64,000 bases of DNA from an uncultured Collinsella sp. (lineage in GTDB: Bacteria; Actinomycetota; Coriobacteriia; Coriobacteriales; Coriobacteriaceae). Of the stretch, positions 48,607 to 56,610 are shown in pieces. Both the position numbers and the translations under genes were made by a program. Location: contig CAUBMI010000004.1 of assembly GCA_958436995.1 (NCBI GenBank), forward strand, positions 1 through 64,000, in the 5' to 3' direction. Positions within the stretch are counted from its first letter, which is position 1; the number at the start of each line of letters is the position of its first letter. A model generated the notes under the pieces. That model searched no databases. It was not told the DNA's origin and saw only the letters and a list, made by a program, of their open reading frames with translations.

Positions 48607-49371
48607 TTAAATGTCGAACACGTAGCGCGAGCCCACGATCTTTTGGCGCCCGAGCAGCAGGGGGCGCTCGTCTGCATCGGTAAAATACGCCTCCATATAG
48701 AAGAGCGGCTCGCCGACCGGCACCTCCAGCAGCGGGGCCGCCTGGGCATCCGCCAGCGCAATCTCCACGGTGCAGGGGTCGGACTTGAGCGGCGCGCGAC
48801 CCGAATGCTCGGCAACGAGCGAGAAGATCGAGTTGTCGGCGAGGTCCTTATCGGCAAGCGTCTGCAGGTAGGGATGGTCGGCGAGCACAAAGGCGTTGTT
48901 CTCGAGCATGACGGGCACGCCATCTGCCGTGCGCACGCGCTCGACCACGATGAGCTCGCAGCCGGGTTCCACCCCAAAAAACGCCGCATCCTCACGCGTC
49001 GCCGCAACCACCGTGCGCGACACCAGGCGCGCTCCGGCCACCATGTCGTTGGCGGCGCAACCCTCGGAAAAGCTCTGAACGTCGCCCTTCTGGCGAATCT
49101 TGCGCTTGAGCTTGGGAGCGCACACAAAGGTGCCCCTCCCCTGCTGGCGGTTGAGATAGCCCGCACGCGACAGCTCCTCGATGGCGCGGCGCACGGTGAC
49201 GCGACCCACGCCGTAGGACTTCGCGAGCTCCATCTCGGAAGGAATGCACGAGCCGGCTGTGTACACGCCGCGCGCGATCTCGCCCTTTAGGTCGTCCATA
49301 ACCTGCTGGTACAGAGGCACGGCGGAAACCTCGGCGCGCTCAGAACGTTCGGTCTTGTTATCGGTTGCCAT
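48607..49371 (-). CDS. GntR/HutC-family transcriptional regulator
   Basis: 254 residues. After a charged 15-residue start, the winged helix reads VPLYQQVMDDLKGEIARGVYTAGSCIPSEMELAKSYGVGRVTVRRAIEEL with the wing RQQGRGTFV. The UTRA domain ends FYMEAYFTDADERPLLLGRQKIVGSRYVFDI. GGAGCGTAACG precedes the ATG, right after the recQ stop. It probably represses the SIS gene downstream through the repeats at 48520 and 48582. Confidence 0.9.
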   Translation of the reverse strand: MATDNKTERSERAEVSAVPLYQQVMDDLKGEIARGVYTAGSCIPSEMELAKSYGVGRVTVRRAIEELSRAGYLNRQQGRGTFVCAPKLKRKIRQKGDVQSFSEGCAANDMVAGARLVSRTVVAATREDAAFFGVEPGCELIVVERVRTADGVPVMLENNAFVLADHPYLQTLADKDLADNSIFSLVAEHSGRAPLKSDPCTVEIALADAQAAPLLEVPVGEPLFYMEAYFTDADERPLLLGRQKIVGSRYVFDI

Positions 49372-49373
49372 CG

Positions 49374-51356
49374 TTACGCTCCATCCCGCGCATGCTCGGA
49401 CTCAAATTCTTCAATCGCCGCCATAAACTGCTCGCCAAAGGCGTCGGCCTTTTTCTCGCCGATGCCGTTGACCTGGATCAGCTCGTCGCGCGTCTGTGGA
49501 CGCAGGCGGCACAGACCGCGCAGGGCCTTGTCGGAAAAGACCATGTACGGCGCCATCTCCAGCTCGGTCGAGATTTCCTTGCGCAGGACGCGCAGACGCT
49601 CGAACAGCTCGGCATCGTCGCCCACGCGCGGGCGCTGGTCCAGCTCGGCCTCCTCGCGCAGCAGGTCCACCGCACGGCGAGCGCGGGCCGAGGCCTTGCG
49701 CTTGGACGCGCGGCGCTTAACGGTAAAGGCAAACGCCTCGTCCTCGACCTCGCCGGCACGCGGACCCAGTCCCACGACCGGGTACTGCCCCTGCGAGGTG
49801 GCCAAATAACCGCGGCCGCACAGCTGGCCGATGATGTCCTTGATGCGCCCGACCGATTCGCTCGACAGCTCACCGTAGCCGCGGTCCTCGTCCAGATGCA
49901 TCTGGCGAATGCGCTCGGTGTTGCCGCCGTGAAGAACGTCGGCGATCAGCGACTTGCCAAAGCGCATGGGACGCGTGGCCACATAGCGCACGGCGGCGCG
50001 GGCCATATCGGTGACGTCCTCGACCTCGAACTGCGTGAGGCAGTTGCTGCAGTTGCCGCAGCCCTCGGCTTCGTCCGTGGCGGTGGCGCCCGCACCAGCC
50101 GCAGCAGCACGCTCGGCCGCGGCCTCGTCGCCAAAGTAGCGCAACATGTATTCGCGCAGGCAGCCGGTGGTATTGCAGTAGCCCTCCATCTGGCTGAGCA
50201 GACGATATCGATTTTGGAGCGCCCACGCGCGTTGCTCGTCGTCAAGTGCCTCGTCGGCAGCATCTCCGCGGTCGATCAAAAAGCGGCGCATGCGAAAATC
50301 GTTGCCGTTCCACAGCAGGTGGCAGCTGGCCGGGTCGCCATCGCGGCCGGCGCGGCCCGCCTCCTGGTAGTAGGCCTCGATGCTCTCGGGCACATTGTTG
50401 TGAATCACGTAGCGCACGTTGGGCTTGTCGATGCCCATGCCAAAGGCGTTGGTGGCAACCATCACCTGAAGATCGTCGTCAATAAAGGCACGCTGGCTTT
50501 GACGGCGGGCGTCGTTGCCCATGCCGGCATGGTAGCGGCCAACGCGAATGCCGCTGGGGCCCAGCGCCTCGGCAAGCTCGCCTGCCAGCGCATCGACCGT
50601 CTTGCGGGTCGAGCAATACACGATGCCGCTCTCGCCCGAATGCGCAATCACATAGTCGCGCACCCACGCTGCCTTGGCCTTGTCGCCCATCTCCTCGCAG
50701 CCAAAGTAGAGGTTCTTGCGATCGAAGCCCGTCACCACCGTCGCGGGATTTTGCAGGCCGAGCATCTGCTGAATGTCCGCGCGCACACGCTCAGTCGCCG
50801 TAGCGGTAAAGGCCGTCACGATGGGGCGCTGCGGCAGGGAATCGATGAACTCACGAATCTGCAGGTAGGCGGGGCGGAAATCCTGGCCCCATTGGCTCAC
50901 GCAGTGGGCCTCGTCAATGGCCACGAGCGGCACGCCAATGCCGCCGTCCGCCGCGGCCTCCTGCGCAAAGGCTAAAAAGCGCGGCTCGAGCAGGCGCTCG
51001 GGCGCCACGTACATAAGTTGGTAGCGGCCCTCGCGCGCCCGCTTGAGCACGGTGTTTTGCTGGGCCGGAGTAAGGCTGGAGTTGAGATAACTGGGGCGCG
51101 CACCCGCCGCGAGCAGCGCGCGGGTCTGGTCCTCCATAAGCGACAGCAACGGACTCACCACAAAGGTGATGCCGGGAAGCATGAGCGCGGGCACCTGGTA
51201 GCAAATGGACTTGCCGGCGCCCGTGGGCATAACGCCCAGCGCGTCGCAGCCGGCAAGGATCGCATCGACCATACGGTCCTGCCCCGGGCGAAACGAGGTG
51301 TAGCCAAAATAGGCGCCGAGCGTGTCGAGCGCCGTCTGCTGCATGCTATCGGTCAT
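49374..51356 (-). CDS. recQ: ATP-dependent DNA helicase RecQ
   Basis: 660 residues. Walker A MPTGAGKS at 43-50, DEAH box AIDEAHCVSQWGQDFRP, and helicase C motifs (STRKTVDALAGEL, VATNAFGMGIDKPNVRYVIH, QEAGRAGRDG). The zinc-binding RQC subdomain has YCNTTGCLREYMLRYFGD and CGNCSNC, and a C-terminal HRDC domain spans about 575-650. A Lys/Arg-rich linker (KRRASKRKASARARRA) precedes HRDC. It unwinds DNA 3' to 5' in recombination repair. Upstream gene of a possible recQ-gntR unit. Confidence 0.95.
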   Translation of the reverse strand: MTDSMQQTALDTLGAYFGYTSFRPGQDRMVDAILAGCDALGVMPTGAGKSICYQVPALMLPGITFVVSPLLSLMEDQTRALLAAGARPSYLNSSLTPAQQNTVLKRAREGRYQLMYVAPERLLEPRFLAFAQEAAADGGIGVPLVAIDEAHCVSQWGQDFRPAYLQIREFIDSLPQRPIVTAFTATATERVRADIQQMLGLQNPATVVTGFDRKNLYFGCEEMGDKAKAAWVRDYVIAHSGESGIVYCSTRKTVDALAGELAEALGPSGIRVGRYHAGMGNDARRQSQRAFIDDDLQVMVATNAFGMGIDKPNVRYVIHNNVPESIEAYYQEAGRAGRDGDPASCHLLWNGNDFRMRRFLIDRGDAADEALDDEQRAWALQNRYRLLSQMEGYCNTTGCLREYMLRYFGDEAAAERAAAAGAGATATDEAEGCGNCSNCLTQFEVEDVTDMARAAVRYVATRPMRFGKSLIADVLHGGNTERIRQMHLDEDRGYGELSSESVGRIKDIIGQLCGRGYLATSQGQYPVVGLGPRAGEVEDEAFAFTVKRRASKRKASARARRAVDLLREEAELDQRPRVGDDAELFERLRVLRKEISTELEMAPYMVFSDKALRGLCRLRPQTRDELIQVNGIGEKKADAFGEQFMAAIEEFESEHARDGA

Positions 51357-51454
51357 GGTTTCCTAACGTCCAAGTCATCTGCCGCCGATTATACGCCGCC
51401 ACGCGGACCAGTGCCGCACGGCTGCCGGCCACAAGCAACGCGATCCGAGGGAAC

Positions 51455-51547
51455 GAGCGTGGATTTTTGGACACTTTCCTGATGAGCATGGATAATCTCC
51501 CACTTTGAGCCCGTCACCGAGCCAAAAACGGGAGATTATCCACGCTC
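51455..51547. repeat. TCCACGCTC array with 64-bp palindrome, copy 4
   Basis: GAGCGTGGA at 51455 and GAGCATGGA at 51484 are 29 bp apart. The second begins a 64-bp palindrome GAGCATGGATAATCTCCCAC ... GGGAGATTATCCACGCTC ending at 51547. Here the phased extra unit is on the left of the palindrome rather than the right. Confidence 0.8.
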
Positions 51548-51553
51548 ATTCTG

Positions 51554-51618
51554 CAGATTGCCGCTCTGGCGGGCTTGCAGCGTCGACTGGTTACGCGGTT
51601 TGGTAAAACCGCGTAACT
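51554..51618. repeat. 65-bp repeat at the 3' end of a GntR gene
   Basis: Second copy of the element at 10014-10078: CAGATTGCCGCT at one end, hairpin GTTACGCGGTTT-GGT-AAAACCGCGTAAC at the other. Its last base is the first base of the adjacent stop codon. Confidence 0.65.
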
Positions 51619-52337
51619 TACATCACCATGACGTAACGGCTACCCACGTAGTACTGCTTACCCATCAGGACCGGCTCGCCATTGGGGCCGATAAAGCCGG
51701 CACGCAGATTGAGCAGTGGATCGTGCGGAGCAATGCCCAACTCGGCCGCTTGCTCGGCGTTAGCGCGAACGGCCTCGACCGTACGGTAGCCAACCGAGAC
51801 AATCGGCGTTCCGCCAACACGCTCGACCTCGGCAAAAATCGACTTGTCCTCAAGATCGGCCGTCAACAGCTCACGGTATGTATCAAACGGCACAAAGATG
51901 TTTTCCTCAAAGATGGGCTCGCCGTCGGCCGTACGCACGCGCTTAATGTGCAGTAGCAGCGCGTCCTTCTGCAGGCCAAAGAACTCCATCTCGTTTTGAC
52001 GTGCCGGCACAATCTGGCGATCGACCACGTGTGCACCCGCCTTCATGTCATTGTCGGCACACAGCGCGGTAAACGTCTGCAGCGTCGAGGCGTGGAACTG
52101 GCGGTTGATGTGCGGCGTGGAGACAAAGGTGCCGCGGCCCTGCTGCTTAACCAGGTAGCCATCGGAGCACAGCTCCTCAACGGCGCGACGCACCGTAATG
52201 CGGCTTACCTCGTACTGCTCGGCAAGCTCAAGCTCGGACGGGATACGCTCCTTGGGTGCATAAACACCTTTCTCGATCGCATCCTTGATTTCGTCGTAAA
52301 TCTGCTGGTAAAGTGGTGCATTTTTGGGTGCGGGCAT
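51618..52337 (-). CDS. GntR/HutC-family transcriptional regulator (cluster 2)
   Basis: 239 residues. Winged helix: APLYQQIYDEIKDAIEKGVYAPKERIPSELELAEQYEVSRITVRRAVEEL, wing KQQGRGTFV. UTRA domain to the C-terminus (GEPVLMGKQYYVGSRYVMVM). Similar over its length to the regulator at 48607. It lies at the far end of the second PTS region. Its promoter DNA and that of the IIAB gene share ATAACGT-type palindromes, so it is the likely repressor of cluster 2. The ribosome site is weak. Confidence 0.88.
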   Translation of the reverse strand: MPAPKNAPLYQQIYDEIKDAIEKGVYAPKERIPSELELAEQYEVSRITVRRAVEELCSDGYLVKQQGRGTFVSTPHINRQFHASTLQTFTALCADNDMKAGAHVVDRQIVPARQNEMEFFGLQKDALLLHIKRVRTADGEPIFEENIFVPFDTYRELLTADLEDKSIFAEVERVGGTPIVSVGYRTVEAVRANAEQAAELGIAPHDPLLNLRAGFIGPNGEPVLMGKQYYVGSRYVMVM

Positions 52338-52373
52338 ATCTGATCACTCTTATCAAAATAGCGAAATAACTAA

Positions 52374-52402
52374 TACGTATATAACGTCTTTTTATATGTT
52401 AT
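52374..52402. promoter_or_regulatory. Candidate GntR operator upstream of the regulator gene
   Basis: ATACGTAT is directly followed by ATAACGT-CTTTTTAT-ATGTTAT. It shares ATAACGTCTT with 58395-58411 upstream of the PTS IIAB gene. Confidence 0.45.
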
Positions 52403-52441
52403 CTCAGTTTGATAAAACGATACACCACATACAGCAAATCC

Positions 52442-53449
52442 TTACTTGCCGTCGTCCTGCTGCAGACTGTCCTGCTCGCTGAGGCGCGCCTGCCTGCTGG
52501 CCATGCGCGCGGGCTTGTCGGGATCGGGTACGGCCGTGGGCATGGGCTCGTCGACATGACCGCCCCACCAGCCGCCCACGAAGTTGAGCGTGTGGAACAC
52601 ATTGATCACGGCGCCGGGATCAATATCGCACACCAGCTTGATAATGTCCTGGCTCTCGTAGGTCGAGACAACGGCGTGCAGCAGATACATCTTTTCGCGG
52701 CTGTATCCGCCAATGACCTCGGCGCAGCTAATGCCATGCTGAAAATGGTCAACATAGGCTGTCATGACCTCGTCTGCCTTGCGTGTCGTGATCTGCAGCG
52801 TCACACGGTCGTAGCGTCGGTAGAAACTGTCGATGGTCTTGGTCGAAATAAACTGGAACACGATGGAATACGCCGCATTGTCCCAGCCAAACATAAAGCC
52901 AAAGATCGCCAGGATAGCGCAGTTAAAGCCAAAGATGACGCCCCAGATGGTCTTGCCTGTATGGTTGGAAACCCACAGCGCGATAAAGTCGGTGCCGCCG
53001 GTGGATGCGCCGGACTTAAGCGCGATGGCGGCGCCCAGGCCCGAGACCACGCCGCCAAAGATGATGAGCATGATCTTGTCGCCCAAAAACGGGGCGAAGT
53101 GAAAGATGTTGAGGAACAGCGACGAGAGCATGACCTGCATCATCGAGAAGATGACGAAGCGCTTGCTGATGCCGCTCCAGCAAAGGAGCGCCACGGGGAT
53201 GTTGAGCGCGAGCATGCCGAGCGAGATGTCGATATGAACGCCGCCGAGCGAGGTGACGCGATCGAGCAGGACCGCGACGCCGGTGAGGCCGCTCGGAAGC
53301 AGATCGGCGGGGCGAATGAACGCCTGAATCAGAAATGTCTGGAGAACGGCGGAGATGGTGACCGCCACGGCAGTAATGGCGCGGCGGACGATGGTGAGAC
53401 GGCCGAGCACGAGCACGCGGTCCGTGAGCTGATCGATGGCGTTCGCCAC
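52442..53449 (-). CDS. YitT-family membrane protein (DUF161/DUF2179)
   Basis: 335 residues from GTG 53449 with AAAGGAG upstream. Five or six TMs make up the N-terminal YitT_membrane region, with FIRPADLLPSGLTGVAVLL and SGASTGGTDFIALWVSNHTGKTIW. The cytoplasmic DUF2179 domain follows (about 215-295), with ITTRKADEVMTAYVDHFQHGISCAEVIGGYSREKMYLLHAVV. The tail is Pro- and charge-rich. Function unknown in general; the domain is suspected to bind a ligand and the membrane part to transport. Single gene. Confidence 0.88.
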   Translation of the reverse strand: MANAIDQLTDRVLVLGRLTIVRRAITAVAVTISAVLQTFLIQAFIRPADLLPSGLTGVAVLLDRVTSLGGVHIDISLGMLALNIPVALLCWSGISKRFVIFSMMQVMLSSLFLNIFHFAPFLGDKIMLIIFGGVVSGLGAAIALKSGASTGGTDFIALWVSNHTGKTIWGVIFGFNCAILAIFGFMFGWDNAAYSIVFQFISTKTIDSFYRRYDRVTLQITTRKADEVMTAYVDHFQHGISCAEVIGGYSREKMYLLHAVVSTYESQDIIKLVCDIDPGAVINVFHTLNFVGGWWGGHVDEPMPTAVPDPDKPARMASRQARLSEQDSLQQDDGK

Positions 53450-53802
53450 GTAGGCTCCTTTCGAAGGCAGATGTAATTGTGGGGCATGCCGGCGATTGTA
53501 GCATGGAGCGCGAGAGGGCGCTTCAATTCACCCTCTCTCGACAACCAAAACGAGCCAGCAGCTCCCCAACCAAAGAGCCAAATTCTAAGTGAGTAGACTT
53601 TTCGCGATCTACCAAGCGCACTCAAAACAGCCACCTCTCCGACCTGCGGTTTTACTAAGGCAGATACGCTTTGTGCTCGGCATGTGCCAAAAAGTCTACT
53701 CACTTAGTCCGAGTCGAAGCCAAACGGATCTAAATCGAAGCCAAAATGAGCCAATCCACCGCAAGAGACGTGTGAATCCGCACTTCTTGCGGCGAATTGA
53801 CG
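53450..53802. other. Intergenic region with a 123-bp inverted-repeat element
   Basis: 353 bases between two minus-strand genes. The only structure I see is the inverted repeat at 53585-53707. Flanking DNA has repeated AGCCAAAwsGAGCCA-like words but no gene. Confidence 0.5.
53585..53707. repeat. 123-bp element with 18-bp inverted ends
   Basis: CTAAGTGAGTAGACTTTT at 53585-53602 is the exact reverse complement of AAAAGTCTACTCACTTAG at 53690-53707. The 87-bp interior has GCGGTTTTACTAAGGCAG but no frame. It resembles a small non-coding mobile element. Confidence 0.7.
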
Positions 53803-54432
53803 CTACAAAGCGGTCAGAATGTCGGCGAGGTTGTCGATGACGGCGTCGGCTCCCGTTTGGTCCAGGTTAACGCCCTCGTGCGGACGCAGTGCCAGGACGC
53901 GCGCGCCGGAGCGCTTGCCGGCCTCGATGCCCAAAGGCGAGTCCTCGATAACCAGGCACTCGGTAGGCTCCACACCCAGCGCCTCCATGGCACGCAGGTA
54001 GATCTCGGGGTCGGGCTTAAATGCACTGCACTCGTGACCGCTGATGGTGTAGTCCAGCACGTCGGTGATACCGGCAATCTCCACCAGCTCGTCAATGAGC
54101 TCGCGATAGGACGAGCTCGCGATGGCACACTTGACGCCGCGCTCGTGCAGCTCGCGCATCACCGGCTCCGTCTGCTCGTTGAGCAGCTCGGCATACGGAA
54201 CAGGGTGAACCGGGCTGTAGACCTGCTTGTACTCAACGCGCAAGCGCTCGCGCAGCTCAACATCGTCGGGCACCAGCGACTTCCAGATGGCAGGCTCGTT
54301 AGACCCCGAAAGATCGGGGATCTCGTCAAAGTGGAACCCCTTTTCCTCCATAAACGCCACGCGGCGACGGTTGTAGAACCACTCGGTATCGACCAGCACG
54401 CCGTCCATATCAAACAGCACTGCCTTGATCAT
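53803..54432 (-). CDS. HAD-family phosphatase (beta-phosphoglucomutase-like)
   Basis: 209 residues from ATG 54430-54432, six bases after GGAGGAG. HAD motif I is VLFDMDGVLVDTEW (nucleophile Asp in DMDGV), motif II CAIASSSYRE, the Lys is in FKPDPEIY, and motif III VIEDSPLGIEAG. The helical cap between motifs I and II has HPVPYAELLNEQTEP. Such enzymes hydrolyse or isomerise sugar phosphates. Its position after the PTS/SIS genes suggests it removes phosphate from a dead-end product of that pathway (inference). The CCTGTCCC repeat forms its leader. Confidence 0.9.
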   Translation of the reverse strand: MIKAVLFDMDGVLVDTEWFYNRRRVAFMEEKGFHFDEIPDLSGSNEPAIWKSLVPDDVELRERLRVEYKQVYSPVHPVPYAELLNEQTEPVMRELHERGVKCAIASSSYRELIDELVEIAGITDVLDYTISGHECSAFKPDPEIYLRAMEALGVEPTECLVIEDSPLGIEAGKRSGARVLALRPHEGVNLDQTGADAVIDNLADILTAL

Positions 54433-54446
54433 ACGCATCTCCTCCC

Positions 54447-54490
54447 ACCTGCCAAAAAGGGACAGGTTTATTTTGGTAGGTTTTATCTGG
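54447..54490. repeat. CCTGTCCC hairpin repeat in the HAD gene leader
   Basis: Read on the minus strand: CCAGATAAAACCTACCAAAA, TAAACCTGTCCC, TTTTTGGCAGGT. Only two substitutions separate it from 42968-43012, and both copies end at the ribosome site of the next gene. Confidence 0.7.
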
Positions 54491-54523
54491 TGTTTTGCGA
54501 CGCGACAGACACGCCCCCAAAGC

Positions 54524-54557
54524 AAAAAGGGGACGGGGCGCAAACCCCATCCCCTCT
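54524..54557 (-). terminator. Terminator after the cluster 2 SIS gene
   Basis: On the minus strand GGGGATGGGG-TTTGCG-CCCCGTCCCC then TTTTTGC. Confidence 0.85.
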
Positions 54558-54588
54558 CAATCAACCCGTAAGGTCTACTTACTTGTGA

Positions 54589-55572
54589 TTAGTAGGAAAG
54601 CTTCCACATGTAGCGACGCATGGTCAGCGGGTGCTGACGGGCCTCGGCGATCTGGTTGCCGTACTCGCGCATAACGGCGAGGTGCAGCAGCGGGTTGAAG
54701 TAGGTGACGACGCTCGCGGGCACGGCGTCAGCCAGGCCGTAGTCCTTGGAGTCGATCAGAGCGACCTTGGCGCCCATGCGCTCAAGGAAGGTGAGGGCGC
54801 GAGCGTCCATCGGACGGGTAGCACCATCGGACATGAAGAAGACGTAGGGCTTACCCTCGGTGGAAACCTCGAACGGGCCGTGGAAGTACTCGCCGGTGTT
54901 GTAGGCGGCGGCGTCGATCCACTGCATCTCGGTGAACAGGAAGGCGGCGTGAGAATAAGCCATCTTCTCGGAGGCACCGGAGGCCATGAAGTAGATCATC
55001 TTGTCGTCCTTGAAGTCCTCGGCGAACTTCTTGGCGAGCTTCTTGCAGTGCTGAGCGGCGTTCTCGCAGAGATCGAAAACGTTGGTGAGGCCGGTGATCA
55101 TGTCCTCGTAGTGGTCATAGCCCTCGGTCTGCTGAAGGATCTCGAGAGCAAGAGCGATGGCATAGCCGGGCTTCTCGCACTTGGCAGCGTAGTTGGCGTG
55201 GAAGCCGTGGACGATGACGTGGTCGGCGTCGACGGTCAGAGCGGAGCCAGCCTTGTTGGTGAGGGAGACGACCGGGCAGTTGTGCTTCTTGGCGGTCTTG
55301 TTGGCCTCGACGGTCTCGGGCGTGGAGCCACCGAGGGAGCAGGTGATCACGAAGGTGTGCTCGTTGACCCAGGAAGGCGTGTCGTAGTTGAACTCGTTAG
55401 CGGTGAAGATCTGAACGTTCAGCTTGTCCGTGTTGTTGGCCAGGAAGTACTTGGCGGGGTAAAGGTCGGACATGGAAGCACCGCAGCCGACGAAAGCGAC
55501 GCTGTGAATCTCGTGGTTGGACAGGACGTCAGCGACGATCTGCTTAGGGAGGTTAAGGTCGATCTCGTACAT
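54589..55572 (-). CDS. SIS-domain sugar isomerase/deglycase (cluster 2)
   Basis: 327 residues from ATG 55570-55572, nine bases from AAAGGA; an in-frame ATG three codons earlier abuts that site. First SIS half: HSVAFVGCGASMSDLYPAKYFL and ITCSLGGSTPETVEANKTAKKH. Second half: MIYFMASGASEKMAYSHAAFLFTEMQWID and YNTGEYFHGPFEVS. It ends HPLTMRRYMWKLSY. Lower third-position GC than its neighbours and many preferred codons suggest high expression. It follows IID of the second PTS and is most likely the enzyme for that sugar phosphate. Confidence 0.85.
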   Translation of the reverse strand: MYEIDLNLPKQIVADVLSNHEIHSVAFVGCGASMSDLYPAKYFLANNTDKLNVQIFTANEFNYDTPSWVNEHTFVITCSLGGSTPETVEANKTAKKHNCPVVSLTNKAGSALTVDADHVIVHGFHANYAAKCEKPGYAIALALEILQQTEGYDHYEDMITGLTNVFDLCENAAQHCKKLAKKFAEDFKDDKMIYFMASGASEKMAYSHAAFLFTEMQWIDAAAYNTGEYFHGPFEVSTEGKPYVFFMSDGATRPMDARALTFLERMGAKVALIDSKDYGLADAVPASVVTYFNPLLHLAVMREYGNQIAEARQHPLTMRRYMWKLSY

Positions 55573-55662
55573 CTGACACATTCCTTTCGATTTGTTGCGG
55601 CGCCACATTGCCGGACGCTCGCAGGGTTACCGTGGTTAGGACCGAGTCGCCGGCCCGTTGAG

Positions 55663-55695
55663 GATGTGACAAAGGAACTGTCCCTTTGTCACATG
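55663..55695. repeat. GTGACAAAGG hairpin repeat
   Basis: GATGTGACAAAGG pairs with CCTTTGTCACAT around AACTGT. Same GGGACAG-type loop family as the repeats around hicAB. Located between IID and the SIS gene of cluster 2. Confidence 0.55.
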
Positions 55696-55707
55696 TTAGG
55701 GATGGAA

Positions 55708-55738
55708 GCCTGCCTGGGGTATGGGATGCCAGGCAGGC
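55708..55738 (-). other. Intercistronic hairpin between IID and SIS of cluster 2
   Basis: GCCTGCCTGG...CCAGGCAGGC forms a 10-bp perfect stem 26 bases after the IID stop. No T run on the minus strand, so more likely an mRNA-stabilising or processing structure. Confidence 0.55.
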
Positions 55739-55763
55739 CCCCGGGGGAAGCATTGGGTCGCGA

Positions 55764-56597
55764 CTAGGCCAGGATGCCGGCCGCGGAGAGGGCGATGCCG
55801 CCCACAATGGCGATCACGAGAAGCCAACCGGTGTTGACGTTCTTCTTGATGAGCCAGTACATAAGGCCGGTGAGGCCGAGGGAGATCATCTGGGGCATCA
55901 TGCCGTCCAGGATGTCCTGGATAACGACGGTACCCTCAGCGAACTGCAGCGGGGTGGTGGCGCCGATCAGTGTAGCGATCATGCCGCCCACGGACATAAG
56001 GCCCACGATGCCGCAGACATACATGAGCTTCTCCATGAGGTCGCCGCCCTGGAGCTTGCTCAGGTACTCGTGGCCACCCTGGTAGCCGATCTTGGCGGCA
56101 AACCACGTGATCAGCACGGAAGGCACGATGGAGATGAGCATGGCCAGGATCGGGCCCATGATGGAGCCCTGCTGAGCCAGCTGGACGCCCAGACCAAAGG
56201 CGATGACGCGGATGGTGCCCTGGAAGAAGGAGTCACCAATACCGGAAAGCGGACCCATGAGGGAGGTCTTGACCGCGTTGATCGAATCGGGATCGAAGTT
56301 CTCGGGATCCTTGGCGTACTCCTCCTCCATGGAGGCGGCGAGGCCTAGGACAAAAGCGCTCGTCTGCGGGGTGCAGTTGTAGAACGCCATGTGACGGTGG
56401 TAAGCCTCTTTCTTAGCAGCGAGCTGCTTGGGATCGGACTCATCCGGATAGAGGCGATCGAGCGTGGGAACCATGCCGTAGAGGAAGCCCATGTTCATCT
56501 GACGCTCGTAGTTCCAAGAGGCCTGGATGGCCCAGGAGCGCCAGAAGAACTGGCTGACCTTCTTGTTCAGGGACACGTCCTTGGTTGCGGTTGCCAT
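55764..56597 (-). CDS. PTS mannose-family transporter subunit IID (cluster 2)
   Basis: 277 residues from ATG 56595-56597, with AAGGAGGAAC upstream. SQFFWRSWAIQASWNYERQMNMGFLYGMVPTL is the N-terminal region, followed by FYNCTPQTSAFVLGLAASMEEEYAKD and SLMGPLSGIGDSFFQGTIRVIAFG. C-terminal helices. Clear homolog of the cluster 1 IID but diverged. It forms the channel with IIC directly upstream. Confidence 0.93.
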   Translation of the reverse strand: MATATKDVSLNKKVSQFFWRSWAIQASWNYERQMNMGFLYGMVPTLDRLYPDESDPKQLAAKKEAYHRHMAFYNCTPQTSAFVLGLAASMEEEYAKDPENFDPDSINAVKTSLMGPLSGIGDSFFQGTIRVIAFGLGVQLAQQGSIMGPILAMLISIVPSVLITWFAAKIGYQGGHEYLSKLQGGDLMEKLMYVCGIVGLMSVGGMIATLIGATTPLQFAEGTVVIQDILDGMMPQMISLGLTGLMYWLIKKNVNTGWLLVIAIVGGIALSAAGILA

Positions 56598-56610
56598 AGT
56601 GTGTTCCTCC

